From contig WBUN01000012.1 of assembly GCA_008933705.1 (NCBI GenBank), forward strand, positions 32,122 to 96,121: a stretch of DNA of 64,000 bases, given 5' to 3'. Under the pieces are notes generated by a model. The model ran no database searches. It had not been told where the DNA came from and saw only the letters and a list, made by a program, of their open reading frames with translations. The position numbers and the translations under genes are program-made. The DNA comes from Hyphomicrobiaceae bacterium (GTDB taxonomy: Bacteria > Pseudomonadota > Alphaproteobacteria > Rhizobiales > Hyphomicrobiaceae). Below, piece by piece: positions 9,715 to 17,492 of the stretch (position 1 is its first letter; every line of letters begins with the position of its first letter).

Positions 9715-11286
9715 TCAGTTGTTCTGATTGGCTTCGGCCTGATGCTGCGCGCGCAGCACGCGGTGCAGAATCTTTCCGGTGCCGGTTCTTGGCATCTCGT
9801 CCTCGCGAATGAAGGACACCGATCTCGGCCGCTTGTGGCCTGCCATGCGGTCCTTGCACCAGTCGAGGATTTCCTCCTGCGTCGGCGTCTCGCCGTCTTT
9901 GGCAATGATCACCGCGTGCACGCGCTCGCCCCATTTTGCGTCGCTGACGCCGATGATGGCCACGTCCTGCACCTTCGGGTGGCCGCCCAGGATCGATTCG
10001 ACCTCGGACGGATAGACGTTCTCGCCGCCGGAGATGATCATGTTGCTCTTGCGATCGACGAGATAGATGAAGCCGTCCTCGTCGCGTCTGGCGAGGTCGC
10101 CGACGGTGCAATAGCCGTCCCGGAACGCCTCCCTGGTCTTGTCGGGAAGCTTCCAGTAGCCGTCGAAGGTGTAGGCGTTGCAGGAGTAGAGCTCGCCAGG
10201 CTGGCCGTCCGGCACGTCATTGCCATCGGCATCGAGCAGTCGCACCGGCCGCGACCCGACACACTCGCGCCCCACCGAGCCGAGTTTGGACAGCTGCTCC
10301 TCAGGATGCAGCATCGTCACCCAGCCGGCCTCGGTCGAGCCGTAAAGCTCGAACAGGCCCGAATTCTTGAAGTAATCCATGATCGCCAGCTTGGTGTCGC
10401 GGCGGGCGGGTGCCGAGGAGATCATCAGCTTGGTGACCGCATCGACGTTGCAGCGGCCGCGCACCGCTTCGGGCAGGCCGAGCATCATGATGTAGTGCGT
10501 GGGAACGAGAGATGTGAAGGTCGCCCCGCGCTCGGCGAGCGTGCGCACCAGATGCTCCGGATCGAAGCTCTTCCTGCTGTAGACGGTGCAGGCCGCACCG
10601 CAGTAGAGGAACGCGCCGAAGAAGAACAGCGAGTTGGCGTGGCACATGGGCATGACCAGCAGCGCGCTGTCGCTGCGACCGAGGCCCATTTCCACCTCCG
10701 TCACCAGCGACAGCAAGGCGCTGCCCCGATGGCTGCGGATGGCGCCCTTGGGCTTACCGGTTGTCCCGGAGGTGTACATCAGCGTCCAGGGATCGCCGGC
10801 CTCGACATCGACCCGCGGCGGCGCATCGCTCGCGTTGGCAATGAGGTCTTCGTAGGCCCTGTATCCCGCGGGGCAACGCCCTGTGCCAAACACGATGAAG
10901 TTGCGGGCGGGAATGGGCAGGTCTGCGCGCACGGATTCGAGCGTCGCCAGCAGGTCATCCTGGACGATGAAAGCCCTGGCCTCGCAATTCTCGGCGACGT
11001 AGCGGATTTCCGGTCCGACCAGCCGGAAGTTGACAGGGACGGCGATCAGCCCTGCCATGGCGGTGGCCGCATAGATCTCCAGCCACTCCATGCAATTGTA
11101 GGCGAGGACGCAGACGCGATCGCCCTTGACGAGCCCGATGCCGCCCAAGGCGTTCGCCAGGCGGCATGCGCGTTGGTGCCAAAGGCGGAACGTCATCTCC
11201 CGTTCGAGGTCACGGGCGCCGATCTTCTCCGGGAACCGGCGCGCGCAGCCTTCGAGCGCGTCAGCGATGTTGGCAAGCTGGGTCAC
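9715..11286 (-). CDS. AMP-binding acyl-CoA synthetase
   Basis: 523 residues of the ANL superfamily. The ATP-binding P-loop is visible as MYTSGTTGKPKGA (about residue 180). ELYGSTEAGW is the A5 motif, 'TVGDLARRDEDGFIYLVDRKSNMI' the hinge region, and a C-terminal catalytic lysine lies in PRTGTGKILHR. It activates a carboxylic acid as an acyl-adenylate and transfers it to CoA; the chain length cannot be read. The start is a GTG with a strong GGGGAGG ribosome site. It heads a two-gene operon with the ThDP enzyme and is divergent from a winged-helix regulator that may control it. Confidence 0.9.
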   Translation of the reverse strand: MTQLANIADALEGCARRFPEKIGARDLEREMTFRLWHQRACRLANALGGIGLVKGDRVCVLAYNCMEWLEIYAATAMAGLIAVPVNFRLVGPEIRYVAENCEARAFIVQDDLLATLESVRADLPIPARNFIVFGTGRCPAGYRAYEDLIANASDAPPRVDVEAGDPWTLMYTSGTTGKPKGAIRSHRGSALLSLVTEVEMGLGRSDSALLVMPMCHANSLFFFGAFLYCGAACTVYSRKSFDPEHLVRTLAERGATFTSLVPTHYIMMLGLPEAVRGRCNVDAVTKLMISSAPARRDTKLAIMDYFKNSGLFELYGSTEAGWVTMLHPEEQLSKLGSVGRECVGSRPVRLLDADGNDVPDGQPGELYSCNAYTFDGYWKLPDKTREAFRDGYCTVGDLARRDEDGFIYLVDRKSNMIISGGENVYPSEVESILGGHPKVQDVAIIGVSDAKWGERVHAVIIAKDGETPTQEEILDWCKDRMAGHKRPRSVSFIREDEMPRTGTGKILHRVLRAQHQAEANQNN

Positions 11287-11290
11287 GTCG

Positions 11291-11336
11291 GACCTCCCCT
11301 GTGTTGCGCCAAGGTAGGCCGGGTGTGGGGGAGGTC
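11291..11336 (-). promoter_or_regulatory. Inverted repeat that can sequester a ribosome-binding site
   Basis: GACCTCCCC at 11291-11299 and GGGGAGGTC at 11328-11336 are perfect 9-bp inverted repeats about 28 bases apart. On the minus-strand transcript the gene-proximal arm is the ribosome-binding site of the acyl-CoA synthetase (GGGGAGGTC just before its GTG). The distal arm is therefore a built-in anti-ribosome-binding sequence. It could hide the start site until temperature, a ligand or a protein opens it. It functions only if transcription starts upstream of 11336, which is unknown. Confidence 0.4.
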
Positions 11337-11482
11337 AGGCACCTTGGGCATCGATTTCCTCTTTCTTCTCCGCACTCTTCTAATGACGGCGCGGCTGCCG
11401 ACAAGCATGCCTCATCGCGCTCTCCCCGGCCTTGAGGACAGCTCCAGGCGAGCTTGATTTTTCCTCCGGAAGGCGATGATTT

Positions 11483-13075
11483 ATGGGCTCCGGCCGTCGT
11501 GCTGCACTGCCGCGGACATTCGGGGAGCGGATGGTATTTGTCTTTGACGAGTATTGCCTGGACAGCGACCGGCGCGAGCTTCGGCGGGGCAGCAAGCTGA
11601 TTGCGCTCGAGCCCCAGGTCTTCGATTTGCTGGTCTACCTGGTACAGAACAGAAACCGAGTGGTCAGCAAGGACGATGTGCTGGCCGCCGTCTGGGCAGG
11701 CCGGGCCGTCTCGGAGTCGACCTTGACCAGCCGGATGAACTCCGTGCGGTCGGCCATCGGCGATACGGGCGAGCAGCAGCGGCTGGTCCGCACCATTCCC
11801 CGCAAGGGCTTTCGTTTCGTGGGAGACGTGCGGGAGGAAGGCGTCGGTGCCCCGGCAGGTGCGTCGGGGCGGGTTGCGGCCAGACTGCCCGACAAGCCGT
11901 CGATCGCAGTGCTCCCGTTCACCAACATGTCAGGAGACCCCGAGCAGGAGTATTTCAGCGACGGCATCAGCGAGGAGATCATCACAGCTCTCTCACGCCT
12001 GCACTGGTTCTTCGTGATCGCCAGGAACTCCACCTTCGTCTACAAGGGCAAGGCGCACGACGTGAAGCAGGTGGGCCGCGAGCTGGGCGTGCGCTATATC
12101 CTGGAGGGGAGCGTGCGCAAGAGCGGCCGGCGCGTCCGCGTCACGAGCCAGCTCTTGGATGCGAACACTGGCAGCCACATCTGGTCGGAGCGGTATGACC
12201 GCGAATTGACCGATATCTTCGCCGTCCAGGATGAGATCACGGCCAGCGTCACCGCTGCGATCGAGCCGAAGCTCCTGGCGGCCGAGGGACTGCGGGCCGA
12301 AAGGCGATCGGCCGACGACCTCGATGCCTGGGATCTGGTCGCGCGCGCCCTCTCCTACTTCTGGAAGTTCACGGCGGCCGACAGTGCAACCGCCATTGCC
12401 ATCCTGCGCCAGGCCGTCGGGCAGTATCCGAACTACGCGCCTGCACACAGCATGCTGGCTTGCGCGCTGCTTGTCTCATCGTACGTGGGCTGGACGCCGC
12501 CGGGAAGCGAGCGGGAGCTGGCCGCCACGCTCGCACATCGTGCCGTCGCGCTCGACGACGACGACCCCTGGGCGCATGTGGCTCTCGGCATTCTTGCGCT
12601 TACCGGCCGGCAGACGGACGAGGCGATCCGCTACTTCGGCGCCGCTCTCGACCTCAATCCGAACTTTGCAACCGCTGCCGGCTTCGTCGGCTTCACTCTG
12701 GCGCTCGACGGCCAGTCGGAGGACGCACTGCGCCAGTTCGAGCGCGCGATGCGGATCAGCCCGCGCGACCCGTTCAACAGTTTCTTCTTCGCGGGCATCG
12801 CCGTTGCCCACTATCTGAGCGGGCACTTCGCGGACGCCGTCAAATGGGCGCGACAGGCCGTGCAGCTGCGGCCGGGCTATCTGGGCGGACATCGCATACT
12901 GTGCGCCAGCCTCGCCAAGGCGGGGCAGATCGACGAGGCGAGAGCCGCCATGGCCACGCTGCGGCGGTTGATGCCGGACATGTCGACAGCCTCGATCAGG
13001 CAATCGGTGCCCTATACGGCGAGGACCATCGACAGATTTCTGGAGGGCTTGCGCGCGGCAGGCCTGTCGGAGTGA
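11483..13075 (+). CDS. CadC-like winged-helix regulator with TolB-like and TPR domains
   Basis: 530 residues. Residues 15-110 are an OmpR/CadC-type winged helix (FDEYCLDSDRRELRRG, 'LEPQVFDLLVYLVQN', RTIPRKGFRFVG). Then comes the segment typical of rhizobial adenylate-cyclase-like regulators, KPSIAVLPFTNMSGDPEQ with YFSDGISEEIITALS. The C-terminal half is TPR repeats (for example 'AIRYFGAALDLNPNFATA' and ALRQFERAMRISPRDP). No cyclase catalytic domain is present. Start: ATG 11483 has GGAAGG upstream; ATG 11531 is an alternative. It is divergent from the acyl-CoA synthetase operon, so it may regulate those genes in response to an unknown signal. Confidence 0.85.
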   Translation: MGSGRRAALPRTFGERMVFVFDEYCLDSDRRELRRGSKLIALEPQVFDLLVYLVQNRNRVVSKDDVLAAVWAGRAVSESTLTSRMNSVRSAIGDTGEQQRLVRTIPRKGFRFVGDVREEGVGAPAGASGRVAARLPDKPSIAVLPFTNMSGDPEQEYFSDGISEEIITALSRLHWFFVIARNSTFVYKGKAHDVKQVGRELGVRYILEGSVRKSGRRVRVTSQLLDANTGSHIWSERYDRELTDIFAVQDEITASVTAAIEPKLLAAEGLRAERRSADDLDAWDLVARALSYFWKFTAADSATAIAILRQAVGQYPNYAPAHSMLACALLVSSYVGWTPPGSERELAATLAHRAVALDDDDPWAHVALGILALTGRQTDEAIRYFGAALDLNPNFATAAGFVGFTLALDGQSEDALRQFERAMRISPRDPFNSFFFAGIAVAHYLSGHFADAVKWARQAVQLRPGYLGGHRILCASLAKAGQIDEARAAMATLRRLMPDMSTASIRQSVPYTARTIDRFLEGLRAAGLSE

Positions 13076-13090
13076 GTCCCGCCGGACATG

Positions 13091-13381
13091 TCATCCCTGC
13101 GTTTCGACGTGGCGCAGGCTGCGCCGATGCTCGGCCGGCGGGATGCCGAGATGATTTCGAAAGAACCTCGTGAAGTGGTCGTAGATGTCGATCTGACCGA
13201 GCCAGATGTGGGCGAACGTGCGCCAGTCGGCCAGAGTCTCCAGGCGCGAACTTGAGACGACGAAATCCGTCGAGCCGGCACCACCGCCGAACAGCTGCCT
13301 CACTCTACTCTTCTGTGCGTTATCCTTCAGAAGACCTGGATAATCAGGCGCTTGCGAGTTGTTGAAAACGGGGAGAAGCAC
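13091..13381 (-). CDS. Hypothetical small protein
   Basis: A 96-codon frame from a GTG. The product (LLPVFNNSQAPDYPGLLKDN at the start, later DIYDHFTRFFRNHLGIPPAE) has a protein-like composition with aromatic and hydrophobic residues and few runs of Arg/Pro, unlike the antisense frames around it. No family recognised. It sits between the regulator gene and the sugar operon, convergent with the regulator. It may be a real small gene or a fragment. Confidence 0.35.
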   Translation of the reverse strand: MLLPVFNNSQAPDYPGLLKDNAQKSRVRQLFGGGAGSTDFVVSSSRLETLADWRTFAHIWLGQIDIYDHFTRFFRNHLGIPPAEHRRSLRHVETQG

Positions 13382-13529
13382 CTTCGACTGCGTGCCGACG
13401 TGTGTATTGTGCTGGCCTGACAGTGAGCAATATGTGTCGCGTATGCGCGGTCGCCTGTGGCTTTTTCCGTACCGCTCTTTGTCGAGCTTCGTTCATCGAT
13501 CGATTTGCTGCGATGCATGCGAGGATACT

Positions 13530-14114
13530 ATGGCTCACGCTGCGACTTTCCTGACGGAAGTTGCCGAAATTGCTCGGCGCACTCCCACAGAAGTCGTGGA
13601 GAACCTGTGCGACGAGCTCGTCGCGCTGCGAGAGCGGGAAGGCCGGTTGTTTGTTCTCGGCGTCGGGGGAAGCGCCGGCAATTGCGGGCATGCCGTCAAC
13701 GACTTCCGCAAGCTGTGCGGTATCGAGGCATACGCTCCCACCGACAATGTCTCCGAGCTGACGGCGCGCACGAACGATGAGGGCTGGCCGACGGTGTTCG
13801 CTGAGTGGCTTAAGGTCAGCCGCGCCAAAGCCAAGGACGCAATCCTCATCTTCTCCGTAGGCGGCGGCAATCTGGAACGGAACGTCAGTCCCAACCTCGT
13901 CGCCGCCATCAAGGAGGCCAAGGCGCGAGGCCTCAAGGTGTTCGGCATTGTGGGGCGCGATGGCGGCTATACCAAGCAGGCAGGCGATGTCGTGGTGGTC
14001 ATTCCGACCGTGGGCGAGTCCCGCGTGACGCCGCATCAGGAGGCGTTTCAGTCGGTCGTGTGGCATTGCCTCGTCTCGCACCCCAAGCTGCAGAGGAATG
14101 CGACCAAGTGGTGA
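13530..14114 (+). CDS. gmhA: SIS-domain phosphosugar isomerase, GmhA-like
   Basis: 194 residues from ATG 13530; GAGG lies six bases upstream, and longer upstream readings have no coding character. The SIS fold is marked by LFVLGVGGSAGNCGHAVND, the phosphosugar-binding loop of GmhA (normally GNGGSAADAQH), and by 'LIFSVGGGNLERNVSPNLV'. GmhA converts sedoheptulose 7-phosphate to D-glycero-D-manno-heptose 7-phosphate. The loop differs from canonical GmhA, so an eight-carbon or other ketose phosphate is possible. First gene of a 12-kb operon; its stop overlaps the start of the phosphatase gene, so translation is probably coupled. Confidence 0.85.
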   Translation: MAHAATFLTEVAEIARRTPTEVVENLCDELVALREREGRLFVLGVGGSAGNCGHAVNDFRKLCGIEAYAPTDNVSELTARTNDEGWPTVFAEWLKVSRAKAKDAILIFSVGGGNLERNVSPNLVAAIKEAKARGLKVFGIVGRDGGYTKQAGDVVVVIPTVGESRVTPHQEAFQSVVWHCLVSHPKLQRNATKW

Positions 14115-14659
14115 CGCGCGCCGTTTTCTTGGACCGGGATGGCGTAATCAGCGCCAACGTGCAGCGCGACGGGCGACCGGTGGCGCCGACCAGCATGGCC
14201 GATTTTCGCATCCTGCCGGGTGTCGAGGAGGCAATGCGGCGTCTCAAGGAGCTCGGCTTCGTCCTGGTCGTGGTCACGAACCAGCCCGACATCAGCACCG
14301 GTCGCAACACTATGGCGACGCTCGACGTCATGCATGACGAGATGCGCCGGCGCCTGCCGCTCGACGAAATTAAGGTCTGCGTCCACGTCGACGCCGACGG
14401 CTGCCACTGCCGCAAGCCCAAGCCCGGCATGCTTCTCGATGCAGCCCGCGAGCGAGGCATCGATCTCTCACGAAGCATCATGATCGGCGACCGCTGGCGC
14501 GACATAGAGGCGGGGCAGGCGGCCGGTTGTTTGACCATAATGATCGACTGGGAAAGCAATCACGAAAAGTCGAGCACGCCGCATAAGACGGTTCGGTCGC
14601 TGCCGGAGGCAGTGGCTTACATCGTCGGGCATGAGCACAGCGAGGGAGGGGTGTCATGA
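14108..14659 (+). CDS. gmhB: HAD-family sugar bisphosphate phosphatase, GmhB-like
   Basis: 183 residues from a GTG that overlaps the previous stop (GTGGTGA). HAD motifs are all visible: VFLDRDGVI (nucleophile Asp), VVTNQ, the motif III lysine in RKPKPGM and IGDRWRDIEAG. The Cys/His cluster CVHVDADGCHC matches the zinc knuckle of D-glycero-D-manno-heptose 1,7-bisphosphate 7-phosphatase. In the ADP- and GDP-heptose routes this enzyme removes the distal phosphate before nucleotide transfer. It is well placed between the isomerase and the transaldolase. Confidence 0.9.
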   Translation: MVTRAVFLDRDGVISANVQRDGRPVAPTSMADFRILPGVEEAMRRLKELGFVLVVVTNQPDISTGRNTMATLDVMHDEMRRRLPLDEIKVCVHVDADGCHCRKPKPGMLLDAARERGIDLSRSIMIGDRWRDIEAGQAAGCLTIMIDWESNHEKSSTPHKTVRSLPEAVAYIVGHEHSEGGVS

Positions 14660-15405
14660 CCATGCCGAGCATCAGTGCGCTGAAGATCCAGATTTTCGCT
14701 GACGGGGCGGACACCAAGGCGATGCGCGAGGCCGCGGCCAATCCGCTCATCCGGGGGTTCACCACCAATCCCACGCTGATGCGGGCCGCCGGTGTCAGCG
14801 ACTACAAGACCTTCGCCCACGAGGTTCTTGAGGCCATCCCGGATCGTCCGATTTCGTTCGAGGTGTTTGCCGACGACTTCCCCACCATGGAACAGCAGGC
14901 GCGCGAGATCGCATCCTGGGGCAAGAACGTCTACGTTAAGATCCCCGTCACCAACACCAAGGGCGACTTCGCCGGTCCCCTGATTGCCATCTTGTCGCGC
15001 ACCGGCGTCAAGCTCAACGTCACGGCTGTCATGACGCTTGAGCAAGTCTCACGCGTTGGCGAGGCGCTGGAGGAGGCGGTGCCCGCGGTCGTGTCGGTAT
15101 TTGCCGGCCGCATTGCTGACACCGGACGAGATCCCGTGCCGCACATGAAGAAGGCGCTCGAGATACTGCGCAACCGGCCTAAGGCCGAACTGCTGTGGGC
15201 GAGCCCGCGCGAGCTGCTCAACATCTTCCAGGCCGACGAGATCGGCTGTCACATAATCACCGTCACCAACGACCATCTCAAGAAACTGCCGTTGGTTGGC
15301 AAGGACCTGGACGACTATTCACGCGACACGGTGGCGATGTTCTACAAGGATGCCGTATCGGCAAAGTATGCCATTCCGCTTGTGCCTGAACGCGCCGCGT
15401 CCTAG
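14656..15405 (+). CDS. Transaldolase-family enzyme
   Basis: 249 residues. IQIFADGADTKAMREAAANP and 'IRGFTTNPTLMRAAG' are the transaldolase opening (TTNPT). The Schiff-base lysine is in NVYVKIPVTN near residue 95, and VVSVFAGRIADTGRDP follows. It overlaps the phosphatase gene by four bases. Transaldolases move a dihydroxyacetone unit and can form sedoheptulose 7-phosphate from fructose 6-phosphate and erythrose 4-phosphate; in lincosamide biosynthesis a transaldolase makes an octulose 8-phosphate. Its place inside an activation operon implies a dedicated role in building the sugar backbone. Confidence 0.9.
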   Translation: MTMPSISALKIQIFADGADTKAMREAAANPLIRGFTTNPTLMRAAGVSDYKTFAHEVLEAIPDRPISFEVFADDFPTMEQQAREIASWGKNVYVKIPVTNTKGDFAGPLIAILSRTGVKLNVTAVMTLEQVSRVGEALEEAVPAVVSVFAGRIADTGRDPVPHMKKALEILRNRPKAELLWASPRELLNIFQADEIGCHIITVTNDHLKKLPLVGKDLDDYSRDTVAMFYKDAVSAKYAIPLVPERAAS

Positions 15406-15480
15406 CCGCTCTGGTCGGTGCGCGGCCGAGGGCCGTCGCGCTGGGACAGGCCCCAATCACTAACCATCCATGGCAGCATC

Positions 15481-16488
15481 ATGTCCCCTGATTTGAGGAA
15501 CGTGCTCATTACCGGCGGTGCCGGCTATGTCGGCCACGCGCTAACGCCGCGCCTGCTGTCCGAGGGCTACCACGTCACAGTCTACGACACGCTCTATTTC
15601 GGATGCCGGCTGCCGAACAGCCCTAACCTGCGCGTGATCCAGGGCGACATTCGCGACACGCCGAGGCTAGCCGAGGCCCTGCAGGGTCAGGACGTTGTGT
15701 TGCATCTCGCCTGCATCTCCAATGACGCGAGCTTCGAGCTCGACGAGAAGCTTTCCGAGACCATCAACTATGACTGTTTCGAGCCGATGGTGGTGGCGGC
15801 CAGAGAGGCCGGTGTGAAGCGCTTCGTCTACTGTTCGTCGAGCTCCGTCTACGGCGTTAGCGACTCCCCCGACGTGACCGAGGAGCACCCGTTGGTGCCC
15901 CTCACGCTCTACAACAAGTTCAAGGGCATGTGCGAGCCGCTGTTGTGGAAACACAAGTCCGGCGACTTCACCTGCGTAGTGATCCGTCCGGCCACCATCT
16001 GTGGCTACAGCCCACGCACGCGGCTCGACCTGTCGGTCAACATCCTGACCAACCATGCCGTCAAGAAGCGCGCCATCACCGTGTTCGGCGGCAACCAGAT
16101 GCGCCCCAACCTGCACGTTGAGGATATGGTTGACGCATACCTTCTGATGATTGAATCGCCGCATGAGAAGGTCCATGGCGAGATCTTCAATATCGGCTTC
16201 CAGAACCACTCCATTGCCGAGATCGCGCGCATGGTGAAGCGGGTGGTGGAGGAGGAGTTCCCGGACGAGGGCGAGATCGATATCGTCACCACCCCCACCA
16301 ACGACATGCGCTCGTATCACGTGAACTCGGACAAGGTGAAGCGGGTGCTCGGCTTTGAGCCCAAACGCACCATCGAGGATGCGGTGCGCGACCTGGCGCG
16401 CGCCTTCCGCAATCACCTTCTGCCGAACAGCCTCGATGACGACTGGTATTTCAACGTCAGGACCATGAAGAAAATTGGTGCCAGATGA
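15481..16488 (+). CDS. NAD-dependent sugar epimerase/dehydratase (extended SDR)
   Basis: 335 residues from ATG 15481, where the Rossmann motif ITGGAGYVGHALTPR begins seven residues later. The active-site serine region is FVYCSSSSVYG, and the Tyr-x3-Lys pair is in LYNKFKGM. It probably epimerises or dehydrates the nucleotide-activated sugar made by this operon. It overlaps the next epimerase gene by four bases (ATGA). The exact reaction cannot be read. Confidence 0.87.
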   Translation: MSPDLRNVLITGGAGYVGHALTPRLLSEGYHVTVYDTLYFGCRLPNSPNLRVIQGDIRDTPRLAEALQGQDVVLHLACISNDASFELDEKLSETINYDCFEPMVVAAREAGVKRFVYCSSSSVYGVSDSPDVTEEHPLVPLTLYNKFKGMCEPLLWKHKSGDFTCVVIRPATICGYSPRTRLDLSVNILTNHAVKKRAITVFGGNQMRPNLHVEDMVDAYLLMIESPHEKVHGEIFNIGFQNHSIAEIARMVKRVVEEEFPDEGEIDIVTTPTNDMRSYHVNSDKVKRVLGFEPKRTIEDAVRDLARAFRNHLLPNSLDDDWYFNVRTMKKIGAR

Positions 16489-17483
16489 CGGGGACCGCAA
16501 AGACCACTCTGGTCACAGGGGGGGCCGGGTTTATCGGCAGTCACATGGTCGATCTCCTGATCGGCCAGGGTTACAAGGTCCGTGTGATTGACAATCTGGT
16601 GGGGGGACGCGAACGCAACATTGCCCACCACAGGAACAATTCGCACTTCTCCTTCGAGGCCGCCGACATCCGCGCCTATCAGCCCGGCCATCCAGTATTT
16701 GCGGGCGTGGATTACGTGTTCCATTTCGCGGGTATCGGCGACATCGTGCCTTCGATCGAGCGGCCCATGGAGTACATGTCGGCCAACGTGCAGGGCACGG
16801 TGCACATGCTGGAGTGCTCGCGCGCAGCCGGTGCTAAGAAGTTTGTCTACGCCGCCTCCTCCTCCTGTTACGGTCTCGCCAAGACGCCAACGCGCGAGGA
16901 CCATCCGATAGCGCCCCAGTACCCCTATGCGTTGAGCAAATACCAGGGCGAGCAGGTGGCGCTGCATTGGCACCGGGTCTATCGCCTGCCCGTCAACTCG
17001 ATCCGCATCTTCAATGCTTATGGCACTCGCTCGCGCACCTCGGGCGCCTATGGGGCTGTATTCGGCGTATTCCTGAAGCAGAAGCTCGCCGGCAAGCCGT
17101 TTACGGTGGTGGGCGACGGCACCCAGACGCGCGACTTCCTTTACGTGACCGACGTGGCTGAGGCCTTTCTCAAGGCAGCGACTACGGCCAAGACCGGAGA
17201 AGTCTGGAATCTCGGCGCCGGTTCCCCGCAATCCGTGAACAGGCTGGTTGAGTTGCTCGGCGGATCGGTCGTGCACATCCCGAAGCGCCCGGGTGAGCCG
17301 GACTGCACGTTTGCCGACATCACAAGAATCAAGCGGGATCTACGCTGGCAGGCGAAGGTCTCTTTTGAGGAGGGTGTCAGCCGCATTCTTTCCGAGATCG
17401 ACTATTGGCGCGACGCTCCCCTGTGGGAGCCCGAGAGCATCGCCAAAGCCACCGAGGGCTGGTTTGCGGCGCTGTCCGCGTGA
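16485..17483 (+). CDS. NAD-dependent nucleotide-sugar 4-epimerase-like (extended SDR)
   Basis: 332 residues. VTGGAGFIGSHMVDLLIGQG is the NAD-binding loop, FVYAASSSCYG carries the catalytic serine and 'YPYALSKYQGE' the Tyr-x3-Lys. The sequence is closest in style to UDP-glucose/UDP-GlcNAc 4-epimerases (GalE/WbpP). It is co-translated with the SDR before it and followed nine bases later by the kinase-nucleotidyltransferase gene, so it likely acts on the same activated sugar. Confidence 0.87.
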   Translation: MTGTAKTTLVTGGAGFIGSHMVDLLIGQGYKVRVIDNLVGGRERNIAHHRNNSHFSFEAADIRAYQPGHPVFAGVDYVFHFAGIGDIVPSIERPMEYMSANVQGTVHMLECSRAAGAKKFVYAASSSCYGLAKTPTREDHPIAPQYPYALSKYQGEQVALHWHRVYRLPVNSIRIFNAYGTRSRTSGAYGAVFGVFLKQKLAGKPFTVVGDGTQTRDFLYVTDVAEAFLKAATTAKTGEVWNLGAGSPQSVNRLVELLGGSVVHIPKRPGEPDCTFADITRIKRDLRWQAKVSFEEGVSRILSEIDYWRDAPLWEPESIAKATEGWFAALSA

Positions 17484-17492
17484 GGTGCGAAC

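Noticed and set aside
9673..11457. A 594-codon open frame on the plus strand
   Set aside because: It is antisense to the acyl-CoA synthetase, whose motifs are complete; high GC gives long antisense frames. The product is Arg/Ala-rich without any domain.
13344..14081. A 245-codon minus-strand frame over the SIS isomerase
   Set aside because: Antisense to a gene with a clear SIS domain; no ribosome site and no domain.
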